Positions 1 to 7,731 are shown, counted from the stretch's first letter. The stretch is 21,313 nucleotides of DNA from GBS-DC sp037442365 (GCA_037442365.1 JBBIQK010000052.1:1-21313), one strand, 5' to 3'. Numbers and translations are program-made. Notes: generated by a model not told the origin, from the sequence alone.

Positions 1-126
1 CGTTGGTGAGGGTTTGGTGGTGATTGGGGGTGTTTGTGGGGTTTTATGGGGCGTTTTGTGCGGACTTTCGGGTGGGTTTTGGGGTTCGCGGCGTATGTTC
101 ACGCCTGACGGAAATGCCAAACATCA
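1..126. other. G/T-rich strand-asymmetric segment, no gene seen
   Basis: The first ~90 bases are almost free of C on the plus strand and carry G-runs at 10-12, 26-30, 38-41, 48-51, 70-72, 74-76 and 81-84, so a G-quadruplex on the plus strand is possible. The open frames across it run on through the antisense of the VOC gene, and I see no family signature in any of them. It may be the tail of a feature that lies outside the window. Confidence 0.4.
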
Positions 127-155
127 GCGCGGAAGCTCCGCTTCCGCACTCCATA
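127..155 (-). repeat. REP-like palindromic repeat, copy 1
   Basis: Contains a perfect 8-bp stem (129-136 with 140-147) closed by a 3-nt loop. Read on the minus strand it matches 16315-16342 with one substitution and one single-base gap over 29 bases. It lies just beyond the 3' end of the VOC gene. Two near-identical palindromic copies 16 kb apart and in intergenic DNA fit a dispersed REP-like element; copy number elsewhere in the genome is unknown. Confidence 0.6.
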
Positions 156-200
156 CAAACGGCGATTCGTGCGCAGAATGCAAATATAGCGCAAAGACAC

Positions 201-581
201 TTAACCGCCCCAGCGCGGGTCGTCGAACCGCTGAATCTCGATCAGGTAGCCGTTCGGGTCGCGGGCGAACAGGTGGTAAATCTGGTACCGCTCGTTGGCG
301 GTGGGCGGCTTCGTGATTTCGACGCCGTGCGCCTGCAGGTGGGCGTGCCATGCGTCGACGGCGTCCGTGACCAGCGTCAGAATCACGCGCTCGGCGGGCT
401 GGGGCGTCTCCGCGCGACGGCAGAACCCCAGATAGCCTGCCCCTGCGACCTGATAGATGTAGCAATCGACCTGCTCCAGCACGCAGGGCAGTCCCAGCGT
501 CTGCGCGTAGAACTGGCGCGTCGCGTCCCAGTGGGGCGCGGGCAGAAACGCGATAAACTCCGAAATCGGCGGGCGTGTCAT
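201..581 (-). CDS. VOC family protein (glyoxalase/dioxygenase fold)
   Basis: A 126-residue protein of the vicinal oxygen chelate superfamily. The N-terminal half has the module start FIAFLPAPHWDATRQFYAQT followed by LGLP. The C-terminal half has DAWHAHLQAHGVEI and ends in ARDPNGYLIEIQRF, the typical closing strand that supplies a metal-ligand Glu. The length fits a single-chain, two-module VOC protein. The family covers glyoxalase I, dioxygenases and antibiotic-binding proteins, and nothing here identifies the substrate. I place the start at ATG 579-581, not the upstream ATG at 629, because a perfect TATAAT (594-589, minus) ends 7 nt before it; the upstream start would lie ahead of the promoter. 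It is divergent from the MerR-type gene and ends at TAA 201-203. Confidence 0.85.
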   Translation of the reverse strand: MTRPPISEFIAFLPAPHWDATRQFYAQTLGLPCVLEQVDCYIYQVAGAGYLGFCRRAETPQPAERVILTLVTDAVDAWHAHLQAHGVEITKPPTANERYQIYHLFARDPNGYLIEIQRFDDPRWGG

Positions 582-588
582 GGGGTTA

Positions 589-594
589 ATTATA
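589..594 (-). promoter_or_regulatory. -10 box of the VOC gene, leaderless
   Basis: Perfect TATAAT on the minus strand, with 7 nt between its last base and the ATG at 581, so transcription should begin at or next to the start codon. No clear -35 is visible. There is no Shine-Dalgarno, as expected for a leaderless message. Confidence 0.65.
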
Positions 595-669
595 GTCCCT
601 ATTCCCCGCTGCGATTTCGCACGGCGCATTTCATTATAAATTAGCCATTTTACATAACGCCATCAGCAC

Positions 670-699
670 TTGAATTTTTGGCTCCAAATGGGGTAAACT
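670..699 (+). promoter_or_regulatory. Promoter of the MerR-MTAP operon
   Basis: TTGAAT (670-675), an 18-bp spacer, then TAAACT (694-699). The expected start of transcription is around 706-709, which would exclude the ATG at 700 and leave the ATG at 709 as a nearly or fully leaderless start. Confidence 0.5.
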
Positions 700-708
700 A
701 TGGACACT

Positions 709-1386
709 ATGAAACCCATCGAGGCATTAAAGCAGTATCGGGAGCACGAGGGTTTCACCATCGAAGAGCTTGTGGCTGTTGCGAACAGTCTTCTGGAGCA
801 GTGGGCGCCGATTCAACCGCGCTACAAGGTGGTGCCCTTCCCGGATGTACGCACGGTTCGCTTCTACACGGCGCATCGGCTGATTGACCCGCCGGCGCGC
901 CGTCGGGGCAACCGCGTCATCTACGACTATCATCACCTGCTGCAGCTGGTAACGCTGAAGACGCTCCAGGCGCAATATATTCCATTGCGCGCCGTGCGTC
1001 GGATGATGGAAGGCAAGACCGACGCACAACTGGAGCAGCTGATTGACTCGGTTCTCGATCAGCGGTCCGAGGCGAGCCTGGCGAAGCAGATGGGCGAAGC
1101 CGCACAGGCGCTGGTAGCGGAGAAAGCCGCCGCCTATGTGTCCATACCGCCGACGCAATCTGCGCAATCACCCTACCCCACGCCAACAGAGGTGCATCAA
1201 TTCACGCTGGCGAACTGGGCGGTGCTGATTGTCAACCCGGAGGCGGCGCGGCAAGCCAACATCACGGAGATTAACCGAGTCTCCGATATGGTGCGCCTCA
1301 GTCTCCAGAAAGCCTATCACGAGCATAACGATGGTGAAACGAAGCCCGCAGCGTCTAAAGAGAAGACGCGGGCGCGTAGTCGCTGA
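709..1386 (+). CDS. MerR-family transcriptional regulator
   Basis: A protein of 225 residues from this start. Residues ~45-105 form a MerR-type winged helix: VRTVRFYTAHRLIDPP with a Gly/Arg-rich turn, then a Tyr-His-Leu-Leu-Gln helix and an LQAQYIPLRAVRRMM segment, the usual pattern of the Arg-Phe/Tyr-Tyr recognition region and second helix pair. About 40 residues precede the HTH. The C-terminal ~110 residues match no effector domain that I recognise, and there is no cluster of Cys ligands, so a metal sensor is unlikely. An ATG at 700 in the same frame is possible but sits directly after the -10 box, so I prefer 709. The next gene, a purine/MTA phosphorylase, starts 6 nt after the stop, so the regulator may control it and itself. 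Confidence 0.85.
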   Translation: MKPIEALKQYREHEGFTIEELVAVANSLLEQWAPIQPRYKVVPFPDVRTVRFYTAHRLIDPPARRRGNRVIYDYHHLLQLVTLKTLQAQYIPLRAVRRMMEGKTDAQLEQLIDSVLDQRSEASLAKQMGEAAQALVAEKAAAYVSIPPTQSAQSPYPTPTEVHQFTLANWAVLIVNPEAARQANITEINRVSDMVRLSLQKAYHEHNDGETKPAASKEKTRARSR

Positions 1387-1392
1387 ATTTGA

Positions 1393-2118
1393 ATGAAGAC
1401 AGCGATTATCGGTGGGACAGGAGTGCAGAGCCTGCCTGGCTGGACGCTTCAGGCGGAGCATGCCTTTGACGACGGCGTGTATCTGTATGAAGGGACTCTG
1501 GCAGGTGAGCCTGCGCTCCTGCTTCCGCGCCACTCCAAGGGGCACAAGGTGCCGCCGCACCGTATTCCCCATGCCCGTCATGTACGCCTGCTGAAAGAGC
1601 AGGGGGTGCAAGCCGTGCTGGCGACCGCAGCGGTCGGCTCGCTGCGCACCGACTGGACGCCCGGCGCGCTGGTCCTCTTGAGCGATTTTCTGGATTTTAT
1701 GCGCGAAGTGAACACGCTGTACCATGACAGCGTGGTGCATACCGATTTCACCGAACCGTTCTCGCCCCTATTACGCGACGCCCTGTTGCGGGCGGCGGAA
1801 CGCATTGGCGTGTCCGTGCAGCCTGAAGGGGTCTACGTGTGCGCGCCGGGACCGCGCTACGAAACGCCCGCCGAAATCCGCATGTTCCGCATGCTGGGGG
1901 GCGATGTAATTGGGATGACCGTTGCGCCCGAAGCGATTCTGTGCCGCGAGGCGGGCATCCACTACGCCGCCGTCGCCATCGTGACCAATCTCGGCGCGGG
2001 GCTGAGCGGACAGCCGCTCACGCACGAGGAAGTCACCGAAGTCATGCACGGCGCGACGGAGACAATCGCACAACTATTCGCTGAAACCCTGCGCCTGCTG
2101 AAAGCCACGCCGTTGTAG
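1393..2118 (+). CDS. mtnP: MTAP/PNP-family nucleoside phosphorylase
   Basis: A 241-residue protein of the family that cleaves 5'-methylthioadenosine or purine nucleosides with phosphate to give the free base and a (methylthio)ribose 1-phosphate, in methionine and purine salvage in the cytoplasm. The N-terminus has the phosphate loop IIGGTGVQ. LLPRHSKGHKVPPHRIPHARH is the conserved His-rich segment. GVYVCAPGPRYETPAEIRMF and VIGMTVAPEAILCREAGI are the MTAP/PNP signature blocks, and AIVTNLGAG lies in the base-binding region. It is somewhat shorter than most MTAPs (about 260-290). It starts 6 nt after the MerR-type gene without a clear ribosome binding site, so coupled translation is likely. The family is certain; MTA versus inosine/guanosine preference cannot be settled by eye, so the symbol is tentative. 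Confidence 0.88.
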   Translation: MKTAIIGGTGVQSLPGWTLQAEHAFDDGVYLYEGTLAGEPALLLPRHSKGHKVPPHRIPHARHVRLLKEQGVQAVLATAAVGSLRTDWTPGALVLLSDFLDFMREVNTLYHDSVVHTDFTEPFSPLLRDALLRAAERIGVSVQPEGVYVCAPGPRYETPAEIRMFRMLGGDVIGMTVAPEAILCREAGIHYAAVAIVTNLGAGLSGQPLTHEEVTEVMHGATETIAQLFAETLRLLKATPL

Positions 2119-2134
2119 TATAATCTGATGGAGG
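2111..2134 (+). promoter_or_regulatory. Promoter and RBS of the RM-like operon
   Basis: TATAAT at 2119-2124 begins directly after the stop codon of the phosphorylase gene. The 16 bases 2111-2126 are identical to 5581-5596 in front of the helicase gene. A GGAGG (2130-2134) stands 6 nt before the ATG at 2141. Confidence 0.6.
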
Positions 2135-2140
2135 CGGCGG

Positions 2141-3322
2141 ATGCAGAAGAAGTTCATCGAGATCAACGGAGTCCAGTATCCATGGCTGGGCGAAGTCTTT
2201 TTCCCAGAGACCCGCGCCGACATCGTGCTGGATGATGGGAGACGCTCGGTCTTTGTAGAGAACGAATCGCTCTTTGTCGATCGGCTGGATCCCAGCTTCT
2301 GGGGCGAGCAATGGGGCGACATCTATCAGAAGCTGGACGCATGCCCGTTTGAGGTGCGTCTGCTGGGCGAGTTTGTCCCCGACAAAGTGGAGCGCTTCGG
2401 GCGGAAGTTTCCCGGAATCACCTACGGTCAGGTGGGCAGGCGCGAGTACCCGCCCAAAGGCACGCGCGTCTCGATTCGCAACGGCTCTGTGAACCTGCGC
2501 CTGCCCGACGGCGCACGCGCCAGAGGCGTCGCCTACCTGCAGGTGCGCAACCTCAGACGCACGGGGATAGATATCTACGAGTCCCCCATTCACGAACGAT
2601 ACATCGCAGAAGAGAGCTACAACGATCCGCCGCGTAGTCGCTTATTGCCAGGCGATGTGGCAATCGTCAATAGCGGTGTAGGATCGCTGGGCAGGTGTTG
2701 TGTGGTTCCTGAGGGAATCGGTCTGTGCAATGTGAGCCAGCAGATTACCCGAATCGCACTGGATGGCGTAGCTTCGGAGTGGGTCGTTGCTTTTCTGCAG
2801 AGTGGTTTTGGTGCGAGTCAGGTGTCAAGACAGTTCTCCGGCGTCTCCGGTCAGACTTACATCAATTTCAAGGGTGTGCGCGCCCTGCGCATTCCCGTAC
2901 CGGACGAAGCAATCCAGCAGGCAGTGGCGCGTGAATACTGGCGGATGGCGGCGTACCATGCGCAGGCGATGCAGGCGCGCGCGCTGGGCGACGACCCCCG
3001 CGCCGAAGGCATCCTGCAGATTGCTACAGGCATGCTGGAGACACTGCTGGCGCAGGTGGAGTCGCTTATTACAGGCGAACAGCGCGCCCTCACGCCCTTA
3101 ATCCCCGATAATCCGCCGCCCAAGCTGAAGCGGTTCCTGGAGGATGAGTATCGCCGCATCGGGCAAATCTATGAGGAGATAGAAGAATACACGCAGCGGG
3201 GACGCGACGAAGCCGATTTGCTGGGGATTCCTCTGAGGCGCGACGCGGAGATTGTGGATCTGGCGGCGCGCGTGTTGCAACTGGTGGAGAGCCTCACGGA
3301 CGATGGCGGTCCGACGCAGTAA
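2141..3322 (+). CDS. HsdS-like specificity protein with one target-recognition domain
   Basis: A 393-residue protein resembling half of a type I restriction specificity subunit. Residues ~125-265 read as one target-recognition domain: GVAYLQVRNLRRTGID at its start, LLPGDVAIVNSGVGSLGRCC in the middle, and GVSGQTYINFKGVRALRIPV-PD at its end, the classic HsdS closing block. A helical region follows (265-393) where a full HsdS would have a conserved helix and a second TRD. The first ~120 residues are not recognised. In type I systems HsdS chooses the DNA target and bridges two HsdM; a half-HsdS can dimerise. A strong GGAGG supports the start. The gene overlaps the following nuclease-methylase gene by 20 bp, so the two are very likely one operon and one complex. 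There is no sign of decay. Confidence 0.8.
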   Translation: MQKKFIEINGVQYPWLGEVFFPETRADIVLDDGRRSVFVENESLFVDRLDPSFWGEQWGDIYQKLDACPFEVRLLGEFVPDKVERFGRKFPGITYGQVGRREYPPKGTRVSIRNGSVNLRLPDGARARGVAYLQVRNLRRTGIDIYESPIHERYIAEESYNDPPRSRLLPGDVAIVNSGVGSLGRCCVVPEGIGLCNVSQQITRIALDGVASEWVVAFLQSGFGASQVSRQFSGVSGQTYINFKGVRALRIPVPDEAIQQAVAREYWRMAAYHAQAMQARALGDDPRAEGILQIATGMLETLLAQVESLITGEQRALTPLIPDNPPPKLKRFLEDEYRRIGQIYEEIEEYTQRGRDEADLLGIPLRRDAEIVDLAARVLQLVESLTDDGGPTQ

Positions 3323-4706
3323 GCCCGAAGCGCGCGTGACGCCCCGCGTGCGGCGCACACTCACAGAACTGGGCTATGTGGAGGGCGTGGACTTCCTCTA
3401 CGAGGTGGAAATCCGCTATGGGACTGGTCGCCTCTATGCGGACGCTGTTCTGTACGATGGGGATGTTCCGCTGGCAGTCATCGAAGCGGAAGGACACGCC
3501 AGCGCCCTGCGAACCGGCTTCGAAGAGGCGCGCCTCAAAGCGGTCGCGTTCCATCCTGAAGACCCCGTGCCGTTGCTGTGGGTCGCCGCAGGCAAACAGA
3601 ATCAGTGCTACCTTGCCCAGCCGCCTGAGCATCAGCTGGGGATACGCTACGAGCCTGTCGAGGCGCCGCCCGAGCGGCTGTTCCATCCCGATGCGCTTCT
3701 GGCGCATATTCAGGCGTACCTGCAGCGACAAGGCGCGGCGTCAGGCGCGGAACTGCGCTACCGCGAGCAACTCTACCAAGCCTTCCGCCAGCTGGCGGGC
3801 GACGCCCATCAGCGGTGCCAGCAGGTGGTGAATGCGCTGCTTCCCGCGCCGAGTGCGAAACCGCCTCGACGCCAGCCGAAGCCCCTGAAAGCAATTGCGG
3901 AATTGCTCACAAGCGCGATGCGCAGCGGCTCGAATTTCGAACTGGCGTATGCTCTGCGCTGGCTGATGCGTCCCTACTTCCGACCTGCAGCCAAAGGCAA
4001 GCAAGACCCTGTGCGCCAACTGGGACGCTACCTAACCCCGATGAAGGTCATTCGCCTGATGGTGGACGCCGTAGACCCCCAACCCAACGAGACCGTCTTG
4101 GACTTCGCCTGCGGTACGGGCGGGTTCTTGCTGCAGACCGCGCGACGCCTCACCGAGCGACACGCCGCCAGCCCGCAAGCGATTGCGGCAAATCTTCATG
4201 GCTACGACTATGACTCTACCTGCGTCCGCTTGGCGCAGGCGTCGCTCGCGCTGGGGCTGGGAATCGAATTTTCCCATCTACCCCAGGTGCGTCAGTGGAA
4301 CAGCCTTCAGCCGCCGTTGGCGGACGCCTTCGATATTGTAATCAGCAATCCCCCAGCAGGCGAGATTCCGAAGGGGATGTTGCCTGAGAACTGGGAACTG
4401 CCTATGGCGCTCCCGAATTTGTACGAAGCGGTTTTTCTGGTGCGGGCGGTGCAGCTCACGCGGGCGGGTGGTCGGATTGGGCTGATATTGCCTGAGGGAT
4501 TGCTGGCGGGCGCGCGCTTTCGCCGATTGCGCGAATGGCTGGTGGAGCAGGCGCATGTGCGCAAGGTTATCTCTTTACCGCGCCGCCTGTTCCCGTTCAC
4601 GCCCAGCAAGATGTCGGCAATCCTCATGGAGAAACGCTCCGACTCCTCGCGTGGGCGGGGCGCGCTCTTCGCCGCGCTGGAGGGTACAATCTCAGCGGCT
4701 GGGTGA
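3303..4706 (+). CDS. HsdR_N-like nuclease domain fused to N6-adenine DNA methylase
   Basis: A 467-residue fusion. Residues 1-125 resemble the HsdR N-terminal PD-(D/E)xK domain, with GRLYADAVLYDGDVPLAVIE, then AEG; the acidic pair is D47/E61, but the expected Lys is E63 (ExE, not ExK). A helical linker follows. Residues ~240-440 are an HsdM-type methylase: GRYLTPMKVIRLM (motif X-like), VLDFACGTGGFLL (SAM motif I, 265-277), VISNPPAGE (motif IV, ~346-354) and RIGLILPEGLLAG. Motif IV is NPPA, where adenine methylases normally carry NPP(F/Y/W) to stack on the flipped base, so methylation by this chain is doubtful. The start ATG at 3303 overlaps the HsdS-like gene; an in-frame ATG at 3252 would give an unrelated Trp/Arg-rich extension. 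A second methylase follows after 5 nt. Confidence 0.82.
   Translation: MAVRRSKPEARVTPRVRRTLTELGYVEGVDFLYEVEIRYGTGRLYADAVLYDGDVPLAVIEAEGHASALRTGFEEARLKAVAFHPEDPVPLLWVAAGKQNQCYLAQPPEHQLGIRYEPVEAPPERLFHPDALLAHIQAYLQRQGAASGAELRYREQLYQAFRQLAGDAHQRCQQVVNALLPAPSAKPPRRQPKPLKAIAELLTSAMRSGSNFELAYALRWLMRPYFRPAAKGKQDPVRQLGRYLTPMKVIRLMVDAVDPQPNETVLDFACGTGGFLLQTARRLTERHAASPQAIAANLHGYDYDSTCVRLAQASLALGLGIEFSHLPQVRQWNSLQPPLADAFDIVISNPPAGEIPKGMLPENWELPMALPNLYEAVFLVRAVQLTRAGGRIGLILPEGLLAGARFRRLREWLVEQAHVRKVISLPRRLFPFTPSKMSAILMEKRSDSSRGRGALFAALEGTISAAG
4685..4690 (+). promoter_or_regulatory. Possible internal -10 before the second methylase
   Basis: TACAAT lies inside the 3' end of the fusion gene, 21 nt before ATG 4712, with no clear -35. 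It may give extra transcription of the second methylase, or be a chance match. Confidence 0.3.
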
Positions 4707-4711
4707 AACGC

Positions 4712-5563
4712 ATGGCAAAATCTTCCCGTTCGAAGGCGCTGGCGCAATTCTGGACGCCGCCCGCTGTGGCGGAGTTCATGCTGGAGATTGTGCAGTTCGA
4801 CCCGCTCTGGAAGGTGATTGACCCTGCATGCGGCGAGGGCGTCTTTTTGCAGAAGGCGGCGGAGCGGGACGCAGGCGCGCTGGCAGGCGTGGATATCGAC
4901 CCCAACGCCCTCGAACGCGCCAGGCAGGCGCTCCACCCCTACGGCGAGCGCGTGCGACTCTACTGTCAGGACGGACTGCAGCCCATCGACGACCCGAATC
5001 CCTTCTGGCGCGGTGAATACGACCTCGTGATAGGCAATCCGCCCTTCGCCGCCACAGGCTACCGCATCCACGACCCCCGAATCCTGCAACGGTTCGAGCT
5101 GTCCAGTGAACCCGTCGACGAGCCGACCGACGAGCCAGACGAGCAGGGGCAACTGTTCGAGTATCGCGAGCCGCGCCGACGCCGCAAGTCCGCCGTCGCC
5201 ATCGAGATTCTCTACCTGGAGCGGTTCTCGCAGCTGTGTCGGCACGGGGGGCGAATCTGCATCATCCTGCCCGATGGCGTGCTGGCAAACCGAAACACCC
5301 GCTATGTGCGCCAGTGGATTTTGCAGCATCACCATGTGTACGCCGTGATTAGCCTGCCCCGCAACACCTTCAAAGGCGTTGAGACGAGCGCGAAGACCTC
5401 GATTCTGGTGTTGCAGAAGGGGCGTTTCTACGAGAAGCGCGGCGCCCATATGATGATTCTCGAGCAGGTGAACCCCGACGCGCCCTTTGACCGAGAGGGC
5501 AACCCTGAACTGGTGAGCGCGGCGTCGGCGTTGCGCAAGTGGCTGCAGTTCGCGCCCTATTAG
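4712..5563 (+). CDS. N6-adenine DNA methylase (short HsdM-like)
   Basis: A 283-residue gamma-type adenine methylase. FWTPPAVAEFML (13-24) matches motif X, VIDPACGEGVFL (35-46) is SAM motif I, AGVDIDPNALERA is motif II, DLVIGNPPFAATGY (104-117) is a complete motif IV with NPPF, and GGRICIILPDGVLAN is the motif VI region. Unlike HsdM it has no helical N-terminal domain. An acidic, Pro/Glu-rich loop (131-150) replaces part of the usual insertion. It starts 5 nt after the nuclease-methylase fusion, which has the altered NPPA motif, so this chain is the likely catalytic methylase. Together with the HsdS-like protein the two could form an M1-M2-S complex. The start at 4712 gives a clean methylase N-terminus; the longer frame to 4535 reads antithetic low-quality sequence. 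Confidence 0.85.
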   Translation: MAKSSRSKALAQFWTPPAVAEFMLEIVQFDPLWKVIDPACGEGVFLQKAAERDAGALAGVDIDPNALERARQALHPYGERVRLYCQDGLQPIDDPNPFWRGEYDLVIGNPPFAATGYRIHDPRILQRFELSSEPVDEPTDEPDEQGQLFEYREPRRRRKSAVAIEILYLERFSQLCRHGGRICIILPDGVLANRNTRYVRQWILQHHHVYAVISLPRNTFKGVETSAKTSILVLQKGRFYEKRGAHMMILEQVNPDAPFDREGNPELVSAASALRKWLQFAPY

Positions 5564-5580
5564 CGCACCCGCCGCCCATC

Positions 5581-5594
5581 CGTTGTAGTATAAT
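5581..5594 (+). promoter_or_regulatory. Promoter of the DinG-like helicase
   Basis: Perfect TATAAT (5589-5594), 12 nt before ATG 5607, so the leader is only a few nucleotides. The 16 bases 5581-5596 are identical to 2111-2126, the promoter of the RM-like operon. Confidence 0.6.
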
Positions 5595-5606
5595 CTTCCT
5601 ACTGGA

Positions 5607-7709
5607 ATGAGTAGCCTCTGGGATGTCGTGGACGCCGCGTTCCAGCGTCTGGAGGCGCAGGCGGGGTTCGAACCGCGCCCCGTCCAGCGTCAGATGGCGC
5701 AGTTTGTGTGCGAGCAGCTGGAACGCGGGCACTCGGGGATGGTGGAAGCGCCGACGGGAGTGGGCAAAAGCCTCGCCGCGCTGCTGCCCGCGATTGCCTA
5801 CAGCCTGCAACACAAAAAGCGTGTGGTCATCAGTACCTACACCGCCATGCTGGCAGAGCAATACTGGCGCAAAGACCTGCCGCTGGCGCTGAGCCTGTTT
5901 CCCAACGCGCCCCCAGTCGCGCTGGCGATGGGACGCAGCCGCTATGCCTGCCTGGACGCGATTCGCAACAACAAACGCCCGCGCGTCCCCGTCGAGCTGG
6001 TACGATTCCTGCAGGAGTGGGCAGGCGTCGCGCAGGAGGGCGTCGAGTCGGAGCTGCACGAGTTCCTGCGGCGCAAGGCGGTTCCCGAACGGCTGATGCA
6101 GGGCATCTGGCAGGCGGTCGCCGTGCCGAGCGCGTGCCGCGCGCGCCGATGCCCCTACTACGACACCTGCTTCTACTATCAGGCGCGGGAACAGGCGCGC
6201 ACCGCAGGCATCGTAATCACCAATCACGCCTTCGTGCTGATGGACGCGCTGGTGCGACGGGCGACAGAAGGCAACGCCTCCCTGCTGGACGACTACGATT
6301 TCCTGATTCTGGACGAGGCGCACGATTTTCTGGACGCCGCCGCCAACGCGCTGGAGTTCGACCTCGACAGTAAGTTTATCGACTCGCTGATTGGGCACGC
6401 CGTCACGCTGAGCAATCAGACGCTGGACATCTTTCCGTCCGACGATGCGCCGACAGGGTTTCTGGTCTCTGTTCAGAAACTGGTGGAGGGGTTCGCGGGG
6501 CGCGTGCGCGACGCCTACGAGCAGCTGGCGTTTCCGCCTGATACGCCGCGAGAGGGCGTGGCGACGCGCGTCGCGCCCGAATCGCTGACGCAGATGCGCG
6601 CGCTGCAGGGCGCGTATCGCCCCGACCTACACGAACAGGTCGCGCATGCCGCCAGCGCCCTGCGCAAGGAGATAGGCGACCTCTACCGCGAGCTGGGACA
6701 GACGCTCGAATCGTACAAAGGGCAACTCACTGCGGTGCAGCACGAGGAAGTGAAAGAGCTATGGGAGCAGTTCAGTCGCGAATTCGCGCTGGCGCATGGC
6801 AATCTGGGGCGGCTGATGGAACCGCAGGAGGGCGTGAGCTGGATCGAAGCCGATGAAGAACGCTGGAAGGCGTGCTATGAGCCGCTGGTGATTGCCGACT
6901 GGCTGCGCGAGAATCTGTGGCGTACGCGCCCTGCCCTGCTGATGAGCGCGACGCTCACCATCGACGGACGGTTCGACTTTTTCAGGGGGCAGTTTGGCTT
7001 CGAAGCGCAGGCAACTCTCCAGCTGCCCTATGTGTTCGATTACCGTCGGCAGTGCGTGCTCTATTTGCCGTTGCCCGGCGCCATCCCACCGCCGCCGCCC
7101 AACGCCCGCGCGCCCGGCGCCGACGAATACTATCAGCGACTTGCCGACCAGATACGCGCGTTAATTCAACTCACGCAGGGACGCGCGCTGGTCTTGTTCG
7201 CGTCCAACAACGAGATGCGCGCCATCCGCCAGCGGATACAGCTGGAGGGCGTTCGTATCCTGATGCAGGGCGAAGGCGCCGTCGCCGACCTGGCGAAACA
7301 GTTCCGCGAGGATGTGCATTCGGTGCTGTTCGGGGTGCGCTCGTTCTGGACGGGCTTCGATGCGCCCGGCGAGACGCTGGTGAACTTGATTCTCACGCGC
7401 ATTCCGTTCGAAGTGCCTACCACGCCCCTGCAGCGGGCGCGCCAGGCATGGTTCGAGGCGCAGGGGCTGGACGCCTTCCGCGCATGGTCGCTGCCGATGG
7501 TGAAACTGCAGATGCGTCAGGGGTTCGGCAGGCTCATCCGCCGCGCCGACGACTGGGGCATCGTCGCCCTCCTCGACCCGCGCATACGCACCAAAAGCTA
7601 CGGCAGTGAAATTCTGCACAACCTGCCCGCAGGGATTCAGGTGTTCGACACGCTCCCCGCACTAACCGACTGGGTGCGTCAAAACACGGGTTCCCCCCAG
7701 GTCCAGTAG
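5607..7709 (+). CDS. DinG/XPD-family iron-sulfur helicase
   Basis: A 700-residue superfamily 2 helicase of the DinG/YoaA/XPD group, 5'-3' enzymes that unwind DNA, R-loops and structured substrates. Visible parts: RPVQRQM (Q motif region, 24-30), APTGVGKS (Walker A, 48-55), four cysteines C115, C177, C182 and C188 in the spacing of the 4Fe-4S domain, LILDEAH (DEAH box, 233-239), LLMSATLT (motif III-like, ~450), a FGVRSFWTGFDAPGE segment, and QGFGRLIRRADD (motif VI with the arginine finger). The length fits DinG-like proteins. There is no fused nuclease domain such as some Firmicutes DinG carry. It has its own promoter and is not overlapped with the RM-like genes, so DNA repair is the safe reading; a link with the upstream module rests only on the shared promoter sequence. 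Confidence 0.9.
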   Translation: MSSLWDVVDAAFQRLEAQAGFEPRPVQRQMAQFVCEQLERGHSGMVEAPTGVGKSLAALLPAIAYSLQHKKRVVISTYTAMLAEQYWRKDLPLALSLFPNAPPVALAMGRSRYACLDAIRNNKRPRVPVELVRFLQEWAGVAQEGVESELHEFLRRKAVPERLMQGIWQAVAVPSACRARRCPYYDTCFYYQAREQARTAGIVITNHAFVLMDALVRRATEGNASLLDDYDFLILDEAHDFLDAAANALEFDLDSKFIDSLIGHAVTLSNQTLDIFPSDDAPTGFLVSVQKLVEGFAGRVRDAYEQLAFPPDTPREGVATRVAPESLTQMRALQGAYRPDLHEQVAHAASALRKEIGDLYRELGQTLESYKGQLTAVQHEEVKELWEQFSREFALAHGNLGRLMEPQEGVSWIEADEERWKACYEPLVIADWLRENLWRTRPALLMSATLTIDGRFDFFRGQFGFEAQATLQLPYVFDYRRQCVLYLPLPGAIPPPPPNARAPGADEYYQRLADQIRALIQLTQGRALVLFASNNEMRAIRQRIQLEGVRILMQGEGAVADLAKQFREDVHSVLFGVRSFWTGFDAPGETLVNLILTRIPFEVPTTPLQRARQAWFEAQGLDAFRAWSLPMVKLQMRQGFGRLIRRADDWGIVALLDPRIRTKSYGSEILHNLPAGIQVFDTLPALTDWVRQNTGSPQVQ

Positions 7710-7731
7710 GGAAAAACGCCCGCACATGGGG

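Noticed and set aside
24..644. Long plus-strand open frame over the VOC gene
   Set aside because: It is the antisense of a clear VOC family gene, and its translation has no family signature.
4307..5449. 380-residue minus-strand open frame across the two methylases
   Set aside because: Antisense of genes with intact SAM and NPP motifs; a by-product of high GC and few stops.
5370..6398. 342-residue minus-strand open frame over the helicase
   Set aside because: Antisense of Walker A, DEAH and Fe-S cysteine regions; Gln/Arg-rich with no domain.
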